From positions 968,430 through 1,032,429 of the forward strand of contig NZ_QDKL01000002.1 of assembly GCF_003346865.1 (NCBI RefSeq): 64,000 nucleotides of DNA. The letters run 5' to 3'. A model generated the notes under the pieces. That model saw nothing but the letters and a program-made list of their open reading frames with translations, was not told where the DNA came from and did not search any database. Position 1 is the first letter of the stretch, and each line of letters opens with the position of its first letter. Positions 8,259 to 16,511 of the stretch are shown one piece after another. This DNA is from Halobacteriovorax vibrionivorans (GTDB lineage Bacteria > Bdellovibrionota > Bacteriovoracia > Bacteriovoracales > Bacteriovoracaceae). The translations under genes and the position numbers were made by a program.

Positions 8259-10925
8259 TTATTTTAAGTCGTACCAGTTAACACCAAGAGAAGGCTCAAC
8301 TTTTAATGGTACTTTAAGCTTAACAACGTTTTCCATTCCCTCTTTTACTAATGTCTTCATTTCATTTAATTCGTTTTCAGGAACATCAAATATAAGCTCA
8401 TCGTGTACTTGAAGAAGCATTTTCGACTTTAATCCACGCTTTTGAATTTCTTCATGGATATTAATCATTGCACACTTAATGATGTCAGCAGCAGTACCTT
8501 GAATTGGTGAGTTAATCGCCATTCTTTCAGCATTTGCTTTTACCGTACGATTATTAGAGTGAATGTCTGGTAAAAAACGCTTTCTACCATACATTGTAAT
8601 CGAATACCCTGTCTTTTCTGCATCTTCCTTAAGCCCATCTAAGAAGCCCTTAATTTTAGAAAATCTTTCAAAGTATTTTTCAATATAGGCCTTAGCATCT
8701 TTTCTTGAAATCTTAAGTGCTGAGGCCAATCCAAAAGATGATTGTCCATACATTAGACCGAAGTTTACGGCCTTGGCCTTCGATCTTTCATCCGAAGTTA
8801 CATCTTCTAAAGCAATATCATTAATTTCACTTGCTGTTTGTGCGTGAATATCTTTGTCCTCATTAAATGCCTTTATCATTGTTGGGTCTTCACTGTAATG
8901 AGCAAGAATTCTTAGTTCAACTTGAGAATAGTCGGCAGCTAGTAGCATATTTCCAGGTGTTGCGATGAATGCCTTTCTTACAAGTCTTCCTGTTTCTGAA
9001 CGAATAGGTATATTTTGAAGATTCGGATTCACACTAGATAATCTTCCAGTTTGAGCAACATGCTGATTAAAACTTGTATGCACCTTTCCAGTCTTCTCAT
9101 TAACGATTTCAGGAAGTGCCTTAACGTATGTTGATAAGATCTTACCTAGTTCACGATATTGTAAAATCAAGCCTGGTACTTCATTTATATTCTTCGCTGC
9201 AAGCTCTTCTAAAACCGAAGAGTCTGTTGAGTAGCCAGTTTTTGTTTTCTTTACAACAGGAAATGATAATTCGTTAAATAGAAACTCTCCTACTTGTTTT
9301 GGAGAATTTAAATTAATCGTGTCATTTACAGAGAATGAATCAACTTTCTTTTGAATAACTGAAAGCTTCTCCTCTAAGTCTCTCGCCATATCATAAAGGA
9401 ATTCTTTATTTAGACACACTCCCTCAAACTCCATCTCTGCAAGAATAGGAATTAGCTTATTATCAATATCTTCATATACAGAAACAAGCTCTTTTTCTTT
9501 AAGCTCTTCTTTTAAAAGATTTGCTAGTCTAAATATAGCAATTGAGCGAAGGCCACTATAAGTAGATCTTTCTTCAATTGTTTCAAGAGAAGTTATATAT
9601 GGATTCTTCTTATCAAGCGTTGTGACATTAACATTTACATTAGTGCAAATAGCCTCAATATTATGCCTCATACTTGGACTTACATTATAATGGGCCTGAA
9701 CGATATCAAAATTCTTTGCCTTAAATGAAACCTTATGCCTGAATAAATGCGAATAATCCCTCTTTGAATGTTCACTATAAACTTCTTTTGATTCATCACT
9801 ATAAATTAACTCTAAGTATTCTTTTTCATTCTTCTGATCAACTTCGAGAAAGTACGACTTGTTATCATCAAATGAGAGGTTTAAGGCCACTAGATTACGA
9901 GCATGAATATCAGAACTATCAAATTCAGTCTGCACTGCAAGTTTCTTGCTCTCTTTAATTAACTTTTTAAACTCATCTTCTTTAATATCTTTTCCAACAA
10001 TTAGATGTTCGAAAGGAGATGCGACTTCACCTTCTTCACCTTCACCATCAGCAATAGAAAGTTGATACTTTAGATCCTCCATTCTTTTAATCATGGAATT
10101 CATTCCAAGCTCTTTTAAGAATGCAAGTAACTCATCTGTAGGATAGAACTTTAATTCGGAATCTTCTGACTTACATTTTAAATCAATATCTGTAACAATC
10201 TTAATTAAATCACGTGATAATTTTGCATCATCAACATATTCAGTAAAAGCAGTTGTTAATTTTTTACCTTTAAACGTATCTGAAATCTCAAAGCACTTAT
10301 CTAATGTATCGTGTTCTGCCAGAAGCTTTGCCGCTCCCTTTGCTCCGATCCCACGCATACCAGGGATATTATCTGATGTATCTCCAACCATTGATAAGTA
10401 ATCTACAATTTGGTCAGGGCGAACACCCATCTTTTCAAAGACGCCTTTTTCATCGTAGGTAACATCTTTCATCGTATCCAGCATCTTAATATTGCCACCT
10501 ACAAATTGCATTAAATCCTTATCACCTGAGGCTATAAGAATTTCATCAAAGTCATCCTTCCACTGAGTCACAGATGAGCCGATAATATCATCAGCTTCAT
10601 AATTTTCATCTGCAACATTTAGAAGTCCCATTTTATCAATTAACTCTTTAATAAGAGAAAACTGAGGAACTAAATCCTCTGGTGGTTCTGAGCGATTTGC
10701 CTTGTACTCTTCATACATTTCATTACGAAATGATCCTCCCGATGTATCTCGAGCTAAGAGCATATGAGTCGGCCTATAATTGGCCATAATTTTAAGAAGC
10801 ATTGAAAGAACACCATACGTTGCATTAACAGGTGTACCATTTGGTGCCGTCATTGGACGGATTGCGAAAAACGCACGGAATATAAAGTTACTGACGTCGA
10901 CGACGATTAATCTTTTCTTTGACAT
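8259..10925 (-). CDS. polA: DNA polymerase I
   Basis: Replication and repair polymerase that removes RNA primers and fills gaps. 888 residues, near the usual length. The N-terminal 5' nuclease (about 1-285) shows VDVSNFIFRAFF, YEADDIIG, SGDKDLMQF and GDTSDNIPG. The polymerase domain has motif A DYSQVELRILAH, motif B RSKAKAVNFGLMYG and motif C LQVHDELIFD, so polymerase activity should be intact. The middle 3'-5' exonuclease domain is degenerate: of the expected Asp-Glu-Asp-Tyr-Asp set, the first Asp is Gln332, Glu334, Asp407 and Tyr456 remain, and the last Asp is Arg460 by my alignment, so proofreading is probably lost. The start is ATG with GGAG upstream. Divergent from msrC across a 72-base gap that must hold both promoters. 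Confidence 0.97.
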   Translation of the reverse strand: MSKKRLIVVDVSNFIFRAFFAIRPMTAPNGTPVNATYGVLSMLLKIMANYRPTHMLLARDTSGGSFRNEMYEEYKANRSEPPEDLVPQFSLIKELIDKMGLLNVADENYEADDIIGSSVTQWKDDFDEILIASGDKDLMQFVGGNIKMLDTMKDVTYDEKGVFEKMGVRPDQIVDYLSMVGDTSDNIPGMRGIGAKGAAKLLAEHDTLDKCFEISDTFKGKKLTTAFTEYVDDAKLSRDLIKIVTDIDLKCKSEDSELKFYPTDELLAFLKELGMNSMIKRMEDLKYQLSIADGEGEEGEVASPFEHLIVGKDIKEDEFKKLIKESKKLAVQTEFDSSDIHARNLVALNLSFDDNKSYFLEVDQKNEKEYLELIYSDESKEVYSEHSKRDYSHLFRHKVSFKAKNFDIVQAHYNVSPSMRHNIEAICTNVNVNVTTLDKKNPYITSLETIEERSTYSGLRSIAIFRLANLLKEELKEKELVSVYEDIDNKLIPILAEMEFEGVCLNKEFLYDMARDLEEKLSVIQKKVDSFSVNDTINLNSPKQVGEFLFNELSFPVVKKTKTGYSTDSSVLEELAAKNINEVPGLILQYRELGKILSTYVKALPEIVNEKTGKVHTSFNQHVAQTGRLSSVNPNLQNIPIRSETGRLVRKAFIATPGNMLLAADYSQVELRILAHYSEDPTMIKAFNEDKDIHAQTASEINDIALEDVTSDERSKAKAVNFGLMYGQSSFGLASALKISRKDAKAYIEKYFERFSKIKGFLDGLKEDAEKTGYSITMYGRKRFLPDIHSNNRTVKANAERMAINSPIQGTAADIIKCAMINIHEEIQKRGLKSKMLLQVHDELIFDVPENELNEMKTLVKEGMENVVKLKVPLKVEPSLGVNWYDLK

Positions 10926-10997
10926 ATAATCTCCAATTTATGCTATAAATCTAGCCAATTATGTTGAATCTGTTAATGATTAATATAGGACCAAGTT

Positions 10998-11465
10998 ATG
11001 GACAATGCACAAAAACAAGAGCTGTATAATAATGTAAAAAGAGATATCTTTGCGATTTGCGAAGGTGAATCGAATACAATTGCAAAAATGGCCACAATCT
11101 CTTGTGTATTAAAGCAGGCTTTTCCACACTTTTATTGGTGTGGGTTCTATAATGTTGATAACTCAAAAGAATCTGAACTCGTTGTTGGCCCTTACCAAGG
11201 GACTCTTGGCTGTTTACGCATTCCATTTGGTAAAGGAGTGTGCGGAACAGCTGCTCAATCTTTAGAAACACAAATTGTTGAAGATGTTTATGCAATTGAA
11301 AATCACATCACTTGTGATCCTAAGAGCCAGTCTGAAATTGTCGTGCCTGTTTTAGAAAATGGAAAGCTAATCTCAGTGTTAGATATTGATAGTGATGTGA
11401 AAGCAAGTTTCAATGATATAGATAAAGAAAACCTCGAAGAGATAATTAACAGAGTATTTAATTAG
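10998..11465 (+). CDS. msrC: Free methionine-(R)-sulfoxide reductase (GAF-domain, fRMsr)
   Basis: Reduces free methionine-R-sulfoxide in the cytoplasm, with thioredoxin-type electron supply. The 155-residue length matches the family, which is a single GAF domain. The diagnostic stretch VGPYQGTLGCLRIPFGKGVC runs into GTA, followed by HITCD, SEIVVPVL and GKLISVLDIDS. The three family cysteines are present at Cys72, Cys82 and Cys106. The gene is divergent from polA, and its stop overlaps by 4 bases the end of the convergent RDD gene. A thioredoxin gene lies 0.7 kb downstream, a fitting electron donor but not in the same transcript. Confidence 0.9.
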   Translation: MDNAQKQELYNNVKRDIFAICEGESNTIAKMATISCVLKQAFPHFYWCGFYNVDNSKESELVVGPYQGTLGCLRIPFGKGVCGTAAQSLETQIVEDVYAIENHITCDPKSQSEIVVPVLENGKLISVLDIDSDVKASFNDIDKENLEEIINRVFN

Positions 11466-11959
11466 GTTGGAGTTCCTTGATCTTCAAACCAATTCGCCTG
11501 TCTCTTTTTAATAGCGAGCATCGTGTCATCATTGGCCATAACTGTAGTATCGGCCATAACATCACCTAATCTGTGACCTGAATCTAGTTTATATAAAAGA
11601 TATAATTCAATTCCGACCATTGGAATACCAATTATCACGGCCATAAACCAACCAAGAACTGGAATAATGGCAAAAATAAGTGGAATAATAAAAGGCAGAT
11701 TACGAACAAAGCTCTGCTTCAATGAACAAGGTGTTCCATCAACAAGAGAGATAACGCGAAAGCCAATAAACTTCTTTCCTACCGATTGACCATTTTGGAT
11801 CGCATCTGCAAAAGTTAAATAAACAATGGAAAAAAGAATACCGATTGGATAGAGAAATAGCGATAACACAAGAACAATAAATAGGTCTATTGCCTTTGCT
11901 AATATCCTTGAAAAACGTGCAACCTTTATGGCCGACTTCAATAAGTACTTTCTATCCAT
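11462..11959 (-). CDS. RDD-family inner membrane protein
   Basis: 165 residues with about three membrane segments. The family signature is visible: an N-terminal R..AKAIDLFIVL helix start, then GQSVGKKFIGFRVIS after the second helix, then FVRNLPFIIPL. RDD proteins are small membrane proteins; some are linked to ion or metabolite transport, but the substrate here is unknown. It converges on msrC with a 4-base overlap of the coding ends, so no room is left for a terminator. It lies opposite trxA, with a 198-base region between them holding both promoters. Confidence 0.8.
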   Translation of the reverse strand: MDRKYLLKSAIKVARFSRILAKAIDLFIVLVLSLFLYPIGILFSIVYLTFADAIQNGQSVGKKFIGFRVISLVDGTPCSLKQSFVRNLPFIIPLIFAIIPVLGWFMAVIIGIPMVGIELYLLYKLDSGHRLGDVMADTTVMANDDTMLAIKKRQANWFEDQGTPT

Positions 11960-12128
11960 AATAAATATCTTATCCTATGAATTTTATTAGAAAACAAGGC
12001 ATTTTTTGCACCACGTTCAAATAAGGAATATTAAGTAAAGAAATACTTTAACTTCTCTATAGACCAATAGATGATCACTAATAGCCAAAAATAATATTTT
12101 AAGTTATAAATGTAGACTGAAAGAAAGA

Positions 12129-12149
12129 AGAGCAAAAAAGCTCTGGAGG
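12129..12149 (+). promoter_or_regulatory. Small hairpin abutting the trxA Shine-Dalgarno
   Basis: AGAGC (12129-12133) and GCTCT (12140-12144) can pair around a six-A loop, ending immediately before the SD sequence GGAGG (12145-12149), eight bases ahead of the ATG. Such a helix could hold the site open or stabilise the 5' end. The rest of the 198-base region 11960-12157 is very AT-rich and shows no promoter I would call with confidence. Confidence 0.35.
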
Positions 12150-12157
12150 ATAATTAT

Positions 12158-12481
12158 ATGAGTACTGTTGGTAAAACTGACGTAGCAAATTTTGAATCTG
12201 ATGTATTAAAGAACGCAAAGCCAGTTCTAGTTGATTTTTGGGCAGAATGGTGTGGACCTTGTAAAACTCTAGGGCCAGTTCTAGACGAAGTTGCATCAGA
12301 AATTGGTGAAGGTGCAAGCATCGTTAAAGTTAACGTTGATGATAATGGTGAGCTTGCTCAACAATATGGAATCCGTGGGATCCCAACAATGATTTTCTTC
12401 AAAGATGGACAAGCAACAAAGACACTTGTTGGTGTTCAGACGAAAGAAGAAATTAAAAAGTCTTTAGAAGAATTAATGTAA
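12158..12481 (+). CDS. trxA: Thioredoxin
   Basis: Small cytoplasmic dithiol redox protein that reduces disulfides in ribonucleotide reductase, Msr enzymes and others. 107 residues, the typical length. It has the full active site FWAEWCGPCK (Cys32, Cys35) and the conserved cis-proline loop RGIPTMIFF. The start has GGAGG eight bases upstream. It is followed by its own terminator, so it is probably monocistronic. The final helix (EEIKKSLEELM) is complete. Confidence 0.97.
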   Translation: MSTVGKTDVANFESDVLKNAKPVLVDFWAEWCGPCKTLGPVLDEVASEIGEGASIVKVNVDDNGELAQQYGIRGIPTMIFFKDGQATKTLVGVQTKEEIKKSLEELM

Positions 12482-12484
12482 TAT

Positions 12485-12507
12485 AAAGCCTCTATCAAAG
12501 AGGCTTT
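12485..12507 (+). terminator. Rho-independent terminator after trxA
   Basis: 9-bp stem AAAGCCTCT/AGAGGCTTT with a 5-base loop, followed by TCTTTT. It starts four bases after the trxA stop and lies before gmhA. Confidence 0.8.
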
Positions 12508-12545
12508 TCTTTTATCTTTATCAAGGATCGAAAAGGTATCTAATA

Positions 12546-13127
12546 ATGAATGATTTTATTTCTCACGCTTTTAATCACGCTCAAGAAACATTAACAAAGT
12601 TTATTGCTAACGAAGATAATTTCAAAGTTATGCAAGATGCAATTGATGAAATGGTTTCAGCTATTAAAAACAATGGCCGAGTAATTAGCTGTGGAAATGG
12701 TGGTTCAATGTGCGATGCCATGCACTTTGCAGAAGAGCTGACTGGACGCTTTCGTAAAGATCGTCCCGCGATGCCAGCAATGGCGGTAGCAGATCCTTCA
12801 CACATTACTTGTGTTGCAAACGATTACGGATTTGAGTATATCTTTTCAAAATATGTTGAAGCACATGGACACAAGGGCGATGTTCTTCTTGCAATTTCAA
12901 CTTCTGGAAATTCTCCAAATTGTCTTGAAGCAGTTAAATCTGCTCACGCAAAGGGAATGAAAGTTGTTGGGCTACTTGGAAAAGGTGGCGGAAAGATGAA
13001 AGACCTTGTGGACTTCCCTCTTGTGATTGAAGCTGATCTTTCTGATCGAATTCAAGAAATGCACATTAAAATTATTCATACGTTTATCGAAGGTATTGAA
13101 AGGCAAGTTTTCCCAGAAAATTACTAA
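12546..13127 (+). CDS. gmhA: Sedoheptulose-7-phosphate isomerase (phosphoheptose isomerase)
   Basis: First step of ADP-heptose synthesis for the lipopolysaccharide inner core, turning sedoheptulose 7-phosphate into heptose 7-phosphate. 193 residues, the usual length for this SIS-domain enzyme. It matches the E. coli family closely: CGNGGSMCDAMHFAEELTGR, VANDYGFEYIFS, LLAISTSGNS, GKGGGKM and DRIQEMHIKIIH. The metal/catalytic histidines and glutamate (DAMHFAEE, and the His of IKIIH) and the Gln of RIQE are all kept. The last codons (FPENY plus stop) are duplicated downstream as part of a 111-bp tandem repeat. No other heptose pathway gene is next to it, although a GT9-like gene lies at 42198. 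Confidence 0.96.
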   Translation: MNDFISHAFNHAQETLTKFIANEDNFKVMQDAIDEMVSAIKNNGRVISCGNGGSMCDAMHFAEELTGRFRKDRPAMPAMAVADPSHITCVANDYGFEYIFSKYVEAHGHKGDVLLAISTSGNSPNCLEAVKSAHAKGMKVVGLLGKGGGKMKDLVDFPLVIEADLSDRIQEMHIKIIHTFIEGIERQVFPENY

Positions 13128-13351
13128 AGGGTCGTAAAGCCGCGCCTTCGGCTAGCTTTACTTTTTTCACATTCATCTGTTCGTCAAAACTTGCCTTTGG
13201 GCAACTTTTGTACGCACGATGTCCCAGAAAATTACTAAAGGATCGTAAAGCCGCGCCTTCGGCTAGCTTTACTTTTGTCACATTCATCTGTTCGTCAAAA
13301 CTTGCCTTTGGGCAACTTTTGTACGCACGATGTCCCAGAAAATTACTAAAG
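13111..13351. repeat. 111-bp tandem direct repeat containing the gmhA 3' end and terminator hairpins
   Basis: Two full copies, 13111-13221 and 13222-13332, then a partial third copy of 19 bases (13333-13351, TCCCAGAAAATTACTAAAG). The two full copies differ at only two positions I can see. Each unit starts with the last codons and stop of gmhA, then an inverted repeat GTAAAGC...GCTTTAC (13134-13161 in copy 1) followed by T residues, then a second small hairpin TTGCC/GGCAA (13191-13204 in copy 1). It fills most of the 321-base gap 13128-13448. The period is a multiple of three, so the complementary strand reads as a 37-residue repeated ORF with no convincing start. Confidence 0.93.
13134..13167 (+). 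terminator. Terminator-like hairpin after gmhA (repeat copy 1)
   Basis: A 7-bp outer stem GTAAAGC/GCTTTAC with an inner GCC-TTC-GGC helix, followed by six T residues (13162-13167), seven bases after the gmhA stop. The equivalent in the second repeat copy (13245-13278) has its T run broken by a G. Confidence 0.65.
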
Positions 13352-13448
13352 AACCGGCACAAACTTCCAAGTCTTTAAAATCAAGTATTTGACGCGATTA
13401 TGAGTTAAAATAATCTTAAGTTAGTACACAATTTTAAGGAGCTATATA

Positions 13449-14102
13449 ATGGAAGGCACTGCTGTATCATCCGTAAACACAATCGCTGCTTTTTTTCAAA
13501 ACGGCGGACTTTTCATGTGGATCATTCTATTCATCTGGGCCGTAGGTCTGGCAATTGGATTAGAGAGATTCTTTAAATTAAGTTTTAAATTTGATGTTGA
13601 TGGAGCTTCTTTTATGAATGAACTTCGTCGCTACATCATGGCAAATGATGTTGAAGGTGCTTCACGTGTTTGCTCTGGATCGAACGCGGCCCTACCAAAA
13701 GTTCTAAGAAGTGGACTTGAAAGAGCGTCAGCAAAACCAGAACAAATTCAAAATGCAATTGATGCTACTGCACTTGAAGTTATCCCTAAGGTTGAACTTA
13801 GACTTAACTATCTTCAGTTAATTGCAAATATCTCAACTCTATTTGGACTACTGGGAACAATTCAAGGTCTAATCGCTTCATTCGCAGCTGTTGCTGCAGC
13901 TGATCCTACACAAAAAGCAGAACTACTTGCTAAAGGGATCTCACAAGCGATGAATACGACTTTCCTAGGTCTACTTGTTGCCATCACAATTATGATCATT
14001 CACTCTTTCCTAAGTTCAAAGTCTGAAAAGATCATTAATGAAATCGATGAATATTCTGTAAAGCTAATGGATATCCTAAGCACAGAAGAAAGTAAGCAGT
14101 AA
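13449..14102 (+). CDS. MotA/TolQ/ExbB proton-channel protein (AglR-like)
   Basis: Inner-membrane stator protein that with ExbD/TolR partners turns proton flow into mechanical work. 217 residues with three helices at about 21-38, 121-146 and 172-189. It has the conserved pore segments FGLLGTIQGLI and GISQAMNTTFLGLLVAI. AAGGAG precedes the ATG with good spacing. Two ExbD-type genes follow at once (14 and 15 bases apart), giving an ExbB-ExbD-ExbD unit like AglR-AglQ-AglS of Myxococcus. The nearby FHA/TonB-like and TPR genes on the other strand are the likely clients, rather than a TonB or Tol system; no tolA, tolB or pal is in the window. The specific Agl assignment is inference from context. 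Confidence 0.9.
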   Translation: MEGTAVSSVNTIAAFFQNGGLFMWIILFIWAVGLAIGLERFFKLSFKFDVDGASFMNELRRYIMANDVEGASRVCSGSNAALPKVLRSGLERASAKPEQIQNAIDATALEVIPKVELRLNYLQLIANISTLFGLLGTIQGLIASFAAVAAADPTQKAELLAKGISQAMNTTFLGLLVAITIMIIHSFLSSKSEKIINEIDEYSVKLMDILSTEESKQ

Positions 14103-14116
14103 GAAAGAAATTAATT

Positions 14117-14644
14117 ATGTATAGAAAACCGAGTCGAAAATATAAGAATAAGAAAGTTGAGAGGCTGAATCTAATTCCAATTTTAGATTCGGTCTTCATC
14201 TTTATCTTCTTCCTTCTTATGTCTGCTAACTTTGTTAGAATCTATGAGATTGGCTCTGATGTTCCAATTATCTCAAACAGCCAACCTCCAAAAACAGATA
14301 AGAAGAGACTTGATCTTACTTTAAAGATCAATCAAAGCAATATTAGCCTCCACTCTGGACCTAATGAAAGACGAATCTTCAGCGCAGGTAAAACGGCCAG
14401 CGGAGAATATGATCTTTTCAAACTTCGTCAAAAGCTCATCGAATTAAAGAAAAGCTATGTTGATGAAAAAGAAGTCATCTTTATCCCTAATGCAAATATT
14501 ACTTATGAAGAACTCATTAAGATTATGGATGCAGTACGCGATCTAAAGAAAACAGATCCAGAGATCTGGACGAAGAGAAATGGCGAAGACACAAAAGTCA
14601 CTGAGTTATTTAATAATATTATCTTTGGTGACACGCAGTCTTAA
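14117..14644 (+). CDS. ExbD/TolR-type biopolymer transport protein 1 (AglS/AglQ-like)
   Basis: 175 residues with a basic cytoplasmic N-terminus, one membrane helix (about 19-42, LNLIPILDSVFIFIFFLLMS) and a periplasmic domain. The helix holds the essential proton-carrying aspartate (Asp24, in PILDSV). The periplasmic part keeps the ExbD fold pattern, with a KKEVIFIPNANITYEELIK-like strand-helix segment. It lies in a tight operon between the ExbB-type gene and a second ExbD-type gene. Expected to be the peptidoglycan- or client-contacting stator arm. Confidence 0.87.
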   Translation: MYRKPSRKYKNKKVERLNLIPILDSVFIFIFFLLMSANFVRIYEIGSDVPIISNSQPPKTDKKRLDLTLKINQSNISLHSGPNERRIFSAGKTASGEYDLFKLRQKLIELKKSYVDEKEVIFIPNANITYEELIKIMDAVRDLKKTDPEIWTKRNGEDTKVTELFNNIIFGDTQS

Positions 14645-14659
14645 GACAATAGGTAAAGT

Positions 14660-15169
14660 ATGAGAAAACGTTCGATAAGAAATAGAGGAATAAGAAGAAA
14701 GAAGGAACCACTTGATATTGATATCACTTCCCTTCTTGATATCCTTGTTATCTTACTTGTATTCCTAATTAGAAGTTACGATACAACTGGTGTAATTTTA
14801 AATATTCCAAAAGATATTACAATTCCTCACTCTGTTTCGAAATCAATTAACGAGCAAGGAGTTGTTGTACAAGTTTCACCTAAGGTCATTTGGGTTGATG
14901 ACAAAGAAGTTCACAACACTGAAACTTACAAGGGACGTCTCTACTCTCAAGGCGGAAGATTAATTCTTCCTCTCTACAACGAGTTAGTGGCCAAAAAGAA
15001 AGAAATTGATGATATTGCAAAGACGACACCTAATGCGAAGAATTTCTCAGGTATAGTTAATCTCGTAATTGATAAGTCTTTGAAGTACAACTATATCAAA
15101 AAACTCATGCATACTGCTGCTGAGGCAGGGTTTCAAAAGTATAAATTCGTTGTCCTTGGACAAGAATAG
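14660..15169 (+). CDS. ExbD/TolR-type biopolymer transport protein 2
   Basis: 169 residues. A very basic N-terminus (MRKRSIRNRGIRRKKE) leads into a membrane helix with DITSLLDILVILLVFLI, carrying the conserved Asp27. The periplasmic part ends with AGFQKYKFVVLGQE, the usual last strand of the fold. It differs from the first ExbD and probably pairs with it as a heterodimer beside the ExbB pentamer. Last gene of the motor operon, followed by a strong bidirectional terminator. Confidence 0.87.
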   Translation: MRKRSIRNRGIRRKKEPLDIDITSLLDILVILLVFLIRSYDTTGVILNIPKDITIPHSVSKSINEQGVVVQVSPKVIWVDDKEVHNTETYKGRLYSQGGRLILPLYNELVAKKKEIDDIAKTTPNAKNFSGIVNLVIDKSLKYNYIKKLMHTAAEAGFQKYKFVVLGQE

Positions 15170-15172
15170 AAT

Positions 15173-15200
15173 AAAAAAGGCTCCGTAAGGAGCCTTTTTA
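15173..15200. terminator. Bidirectional terminator between the ExbD-type and beta-barrel genes
   Basis: AAAAAGGCTCC (15174-15184) and GGAGCCTTTTT (15189-15199) pair around a GTAA loop. A runs on one side and T runs on the other let it end both the forward motor operon and the reverse barrel/LolA operon. Confidence 0.88.
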
Positions 15201-15226
15201 TTTTCATTAATACTATTTTGATAAAT

Positions 15227-16510
15227 CTAAAAGAAACGAGTTAGGGTAACACCTAATTCATCATCTCCATCTAGGATATAGAGACCACGACGATCACTTT
15301 CTGCATCATCTCCAATTGTAACTCCTCTAAAGTTAACCTTGGCTTTCCATGCATTATTCAGGCGTCTCTCATAGCTTAAGTAATACAAAGCTTCACCGTT
15401 TCTTTCAAGGTCAATATACAGCCCAAGTGTAAACTCATTTGAATAAGCATCATTTAAAGCAAAACGATGACCGATGAAGAGATCATTTTGAAAAATCTGG
15501 GCCTGGCTTCTCTTCTCTTTTCCAACTCCTAGAACATATTGATATTCAGTGTAAAAACTAGAACTCCAATTATTTGCGTAGTTATGAGTATATTCATGAC
15601 CTATAGAAGCTAATTGATAATCAAAAACTTCTCTCGTTCCACCTGTATAATCGAGAATAGCAACTGAATCATCTGCATTAAAATCAGAGTAGAGGTATTC
15701 GAATTTAAAAGTTTGCTCGCCCCAAAAAAATGTTGCGGCCGCTCCAATATCTAAAACATCAACATAGAATGCTTCAAGCGTTGTCGGTGTTGATGGTCTA
15801 GCGCCAAATATTGGTCTCGTTCGATCAATATGATCCATGGCAAATACTGTCAGATCGAGATCTCCAAACTGATGAGCGTAATAGACTGCGAATTGATTAT
15901 ACTGATCTTCTTCGTCACTACTTTTAACTTCATTTCCTGAAACGACATTCTGCCTTACCGGCTCTAGCCCATCAAAAATTCTCATTAATGGATCAGGATA
16001 AAAGCCTTCCGTAAAATATGGCATATAGATGAACTTCATCGTACCGATACTTGTATAATGACTGGCAACAATGGACTTCTCACCAAGCTTTTCAAATCGC
16101 TCAATATTTCCATCGTTTATGCGCGAGTTAAGAACATCAACAACATGATATGCCTCTAAGCGAGACCACATGAACATGTGATAACCAGCAGAGAATTGCC
16201 AATTCCCAAGACTGCGTCCGATATTTAACTCATTAAAGTCCACATAACTATTTTCTTGATATTTTTCATCGGCACGAGCAACTAGAGAGAGATTGTATTC
16301 CCACCCTTTCCAATCATCACGTTCCTCAAGACTTAACTTAACAAACTTCAAATCAGTAGGCTGTTTCTCATTTCCCAATAAAACATCAGTATACTTCTTT
16401 TGAGTATAGTAACGATAATTTAACGATATCTCTCCCCTGCCATCTGCATATGCAGTTTCAGATACTAGAGAGAGGGCCCCAATAATTACTGTAAAAAATA
16501 CATTCTTCAA
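15227..16510 (-). CDS. Outer-membrane beta-barrel protein (DUF1302-like)
   Basis: 427 residues with the signal peptide MKNVFFTVIIGALSLVSETAYA. The remainder is alternating hydrophobic/polar strands with many aromatic residues, and the chain ends in a terminal Phe (VTLTRFF), the usual outer-membrane insertion signal. The overall style (long barrel next to a LolA-like protein) resembles DUF1302-type outer-membrane proteins; the exact family is not certain. It starts one base after the stop of the LolA-like gene, so the two form one transcript. It is convergent with the motor operon. A link to the Glt-like complex is possible but not shown. Confidence 0.75.
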   Translation of the reverse strand: MKNVFFTVIIGALSLVSETAYADGRGEISLNYRYYTQKKYTDVLLGNEKQPTDLKFVKLSLEERDDWKGWEYNLSLVARADEKYQENSYVDFNELNIGRSLGNWQFSAGYHMFMWSRLEAYHVVDVLNSRINDGNIERFEKLGEKSIVASHYTSIGTMKFIYMPYFTEGFYPDPLMRIFDGLEPVRQNVVSGNEVKSSDEEDQYNQFAVYYAHQFGDLDLTVFAMDHIDRTRPIFGARPSTPTTLEAFYVDVLDIGAAATFFWGEQTFKFEYLYSDFNADDSVAILDYTGGTREVFDYQLASIGHEYTHNYANNWSSSFYTEYQYVLGVGKEKRSQAQIFQNDLFIGHRFALNDAYSNEFTLGLYIDLERNGEALYYLSYERRLNNAWKAKVNFRGVTIGDDAESDRRGLYILDGDDELGVTLTRFF

Positions 16511-16511
16511 T

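Noticed and set aside
13111..13351. Possible CRISPR array
   Set aside because: The units are directly abutting 111-bp copies with no distinct spacers, and they include gmhA coding sequence.
13084..13362. Minus-strand ORF of 92 codons with a 37-residue internal repeat
   Set aside because: It arises from the 111-bp tandem repeat having a period divisible by three. Its only start is TTG with an SD-like GGAAG too close, it runs antisense into gmhA, and the DNA is better explained by terminator hairpins.
13389..13416. Promoter TTGACG...TAATCT before the ExbB-type gene
   Set aside because: The -35 box is good, but the only -10 at proper spacing (16 bases) is a poor match, so it is not listed as a feature.
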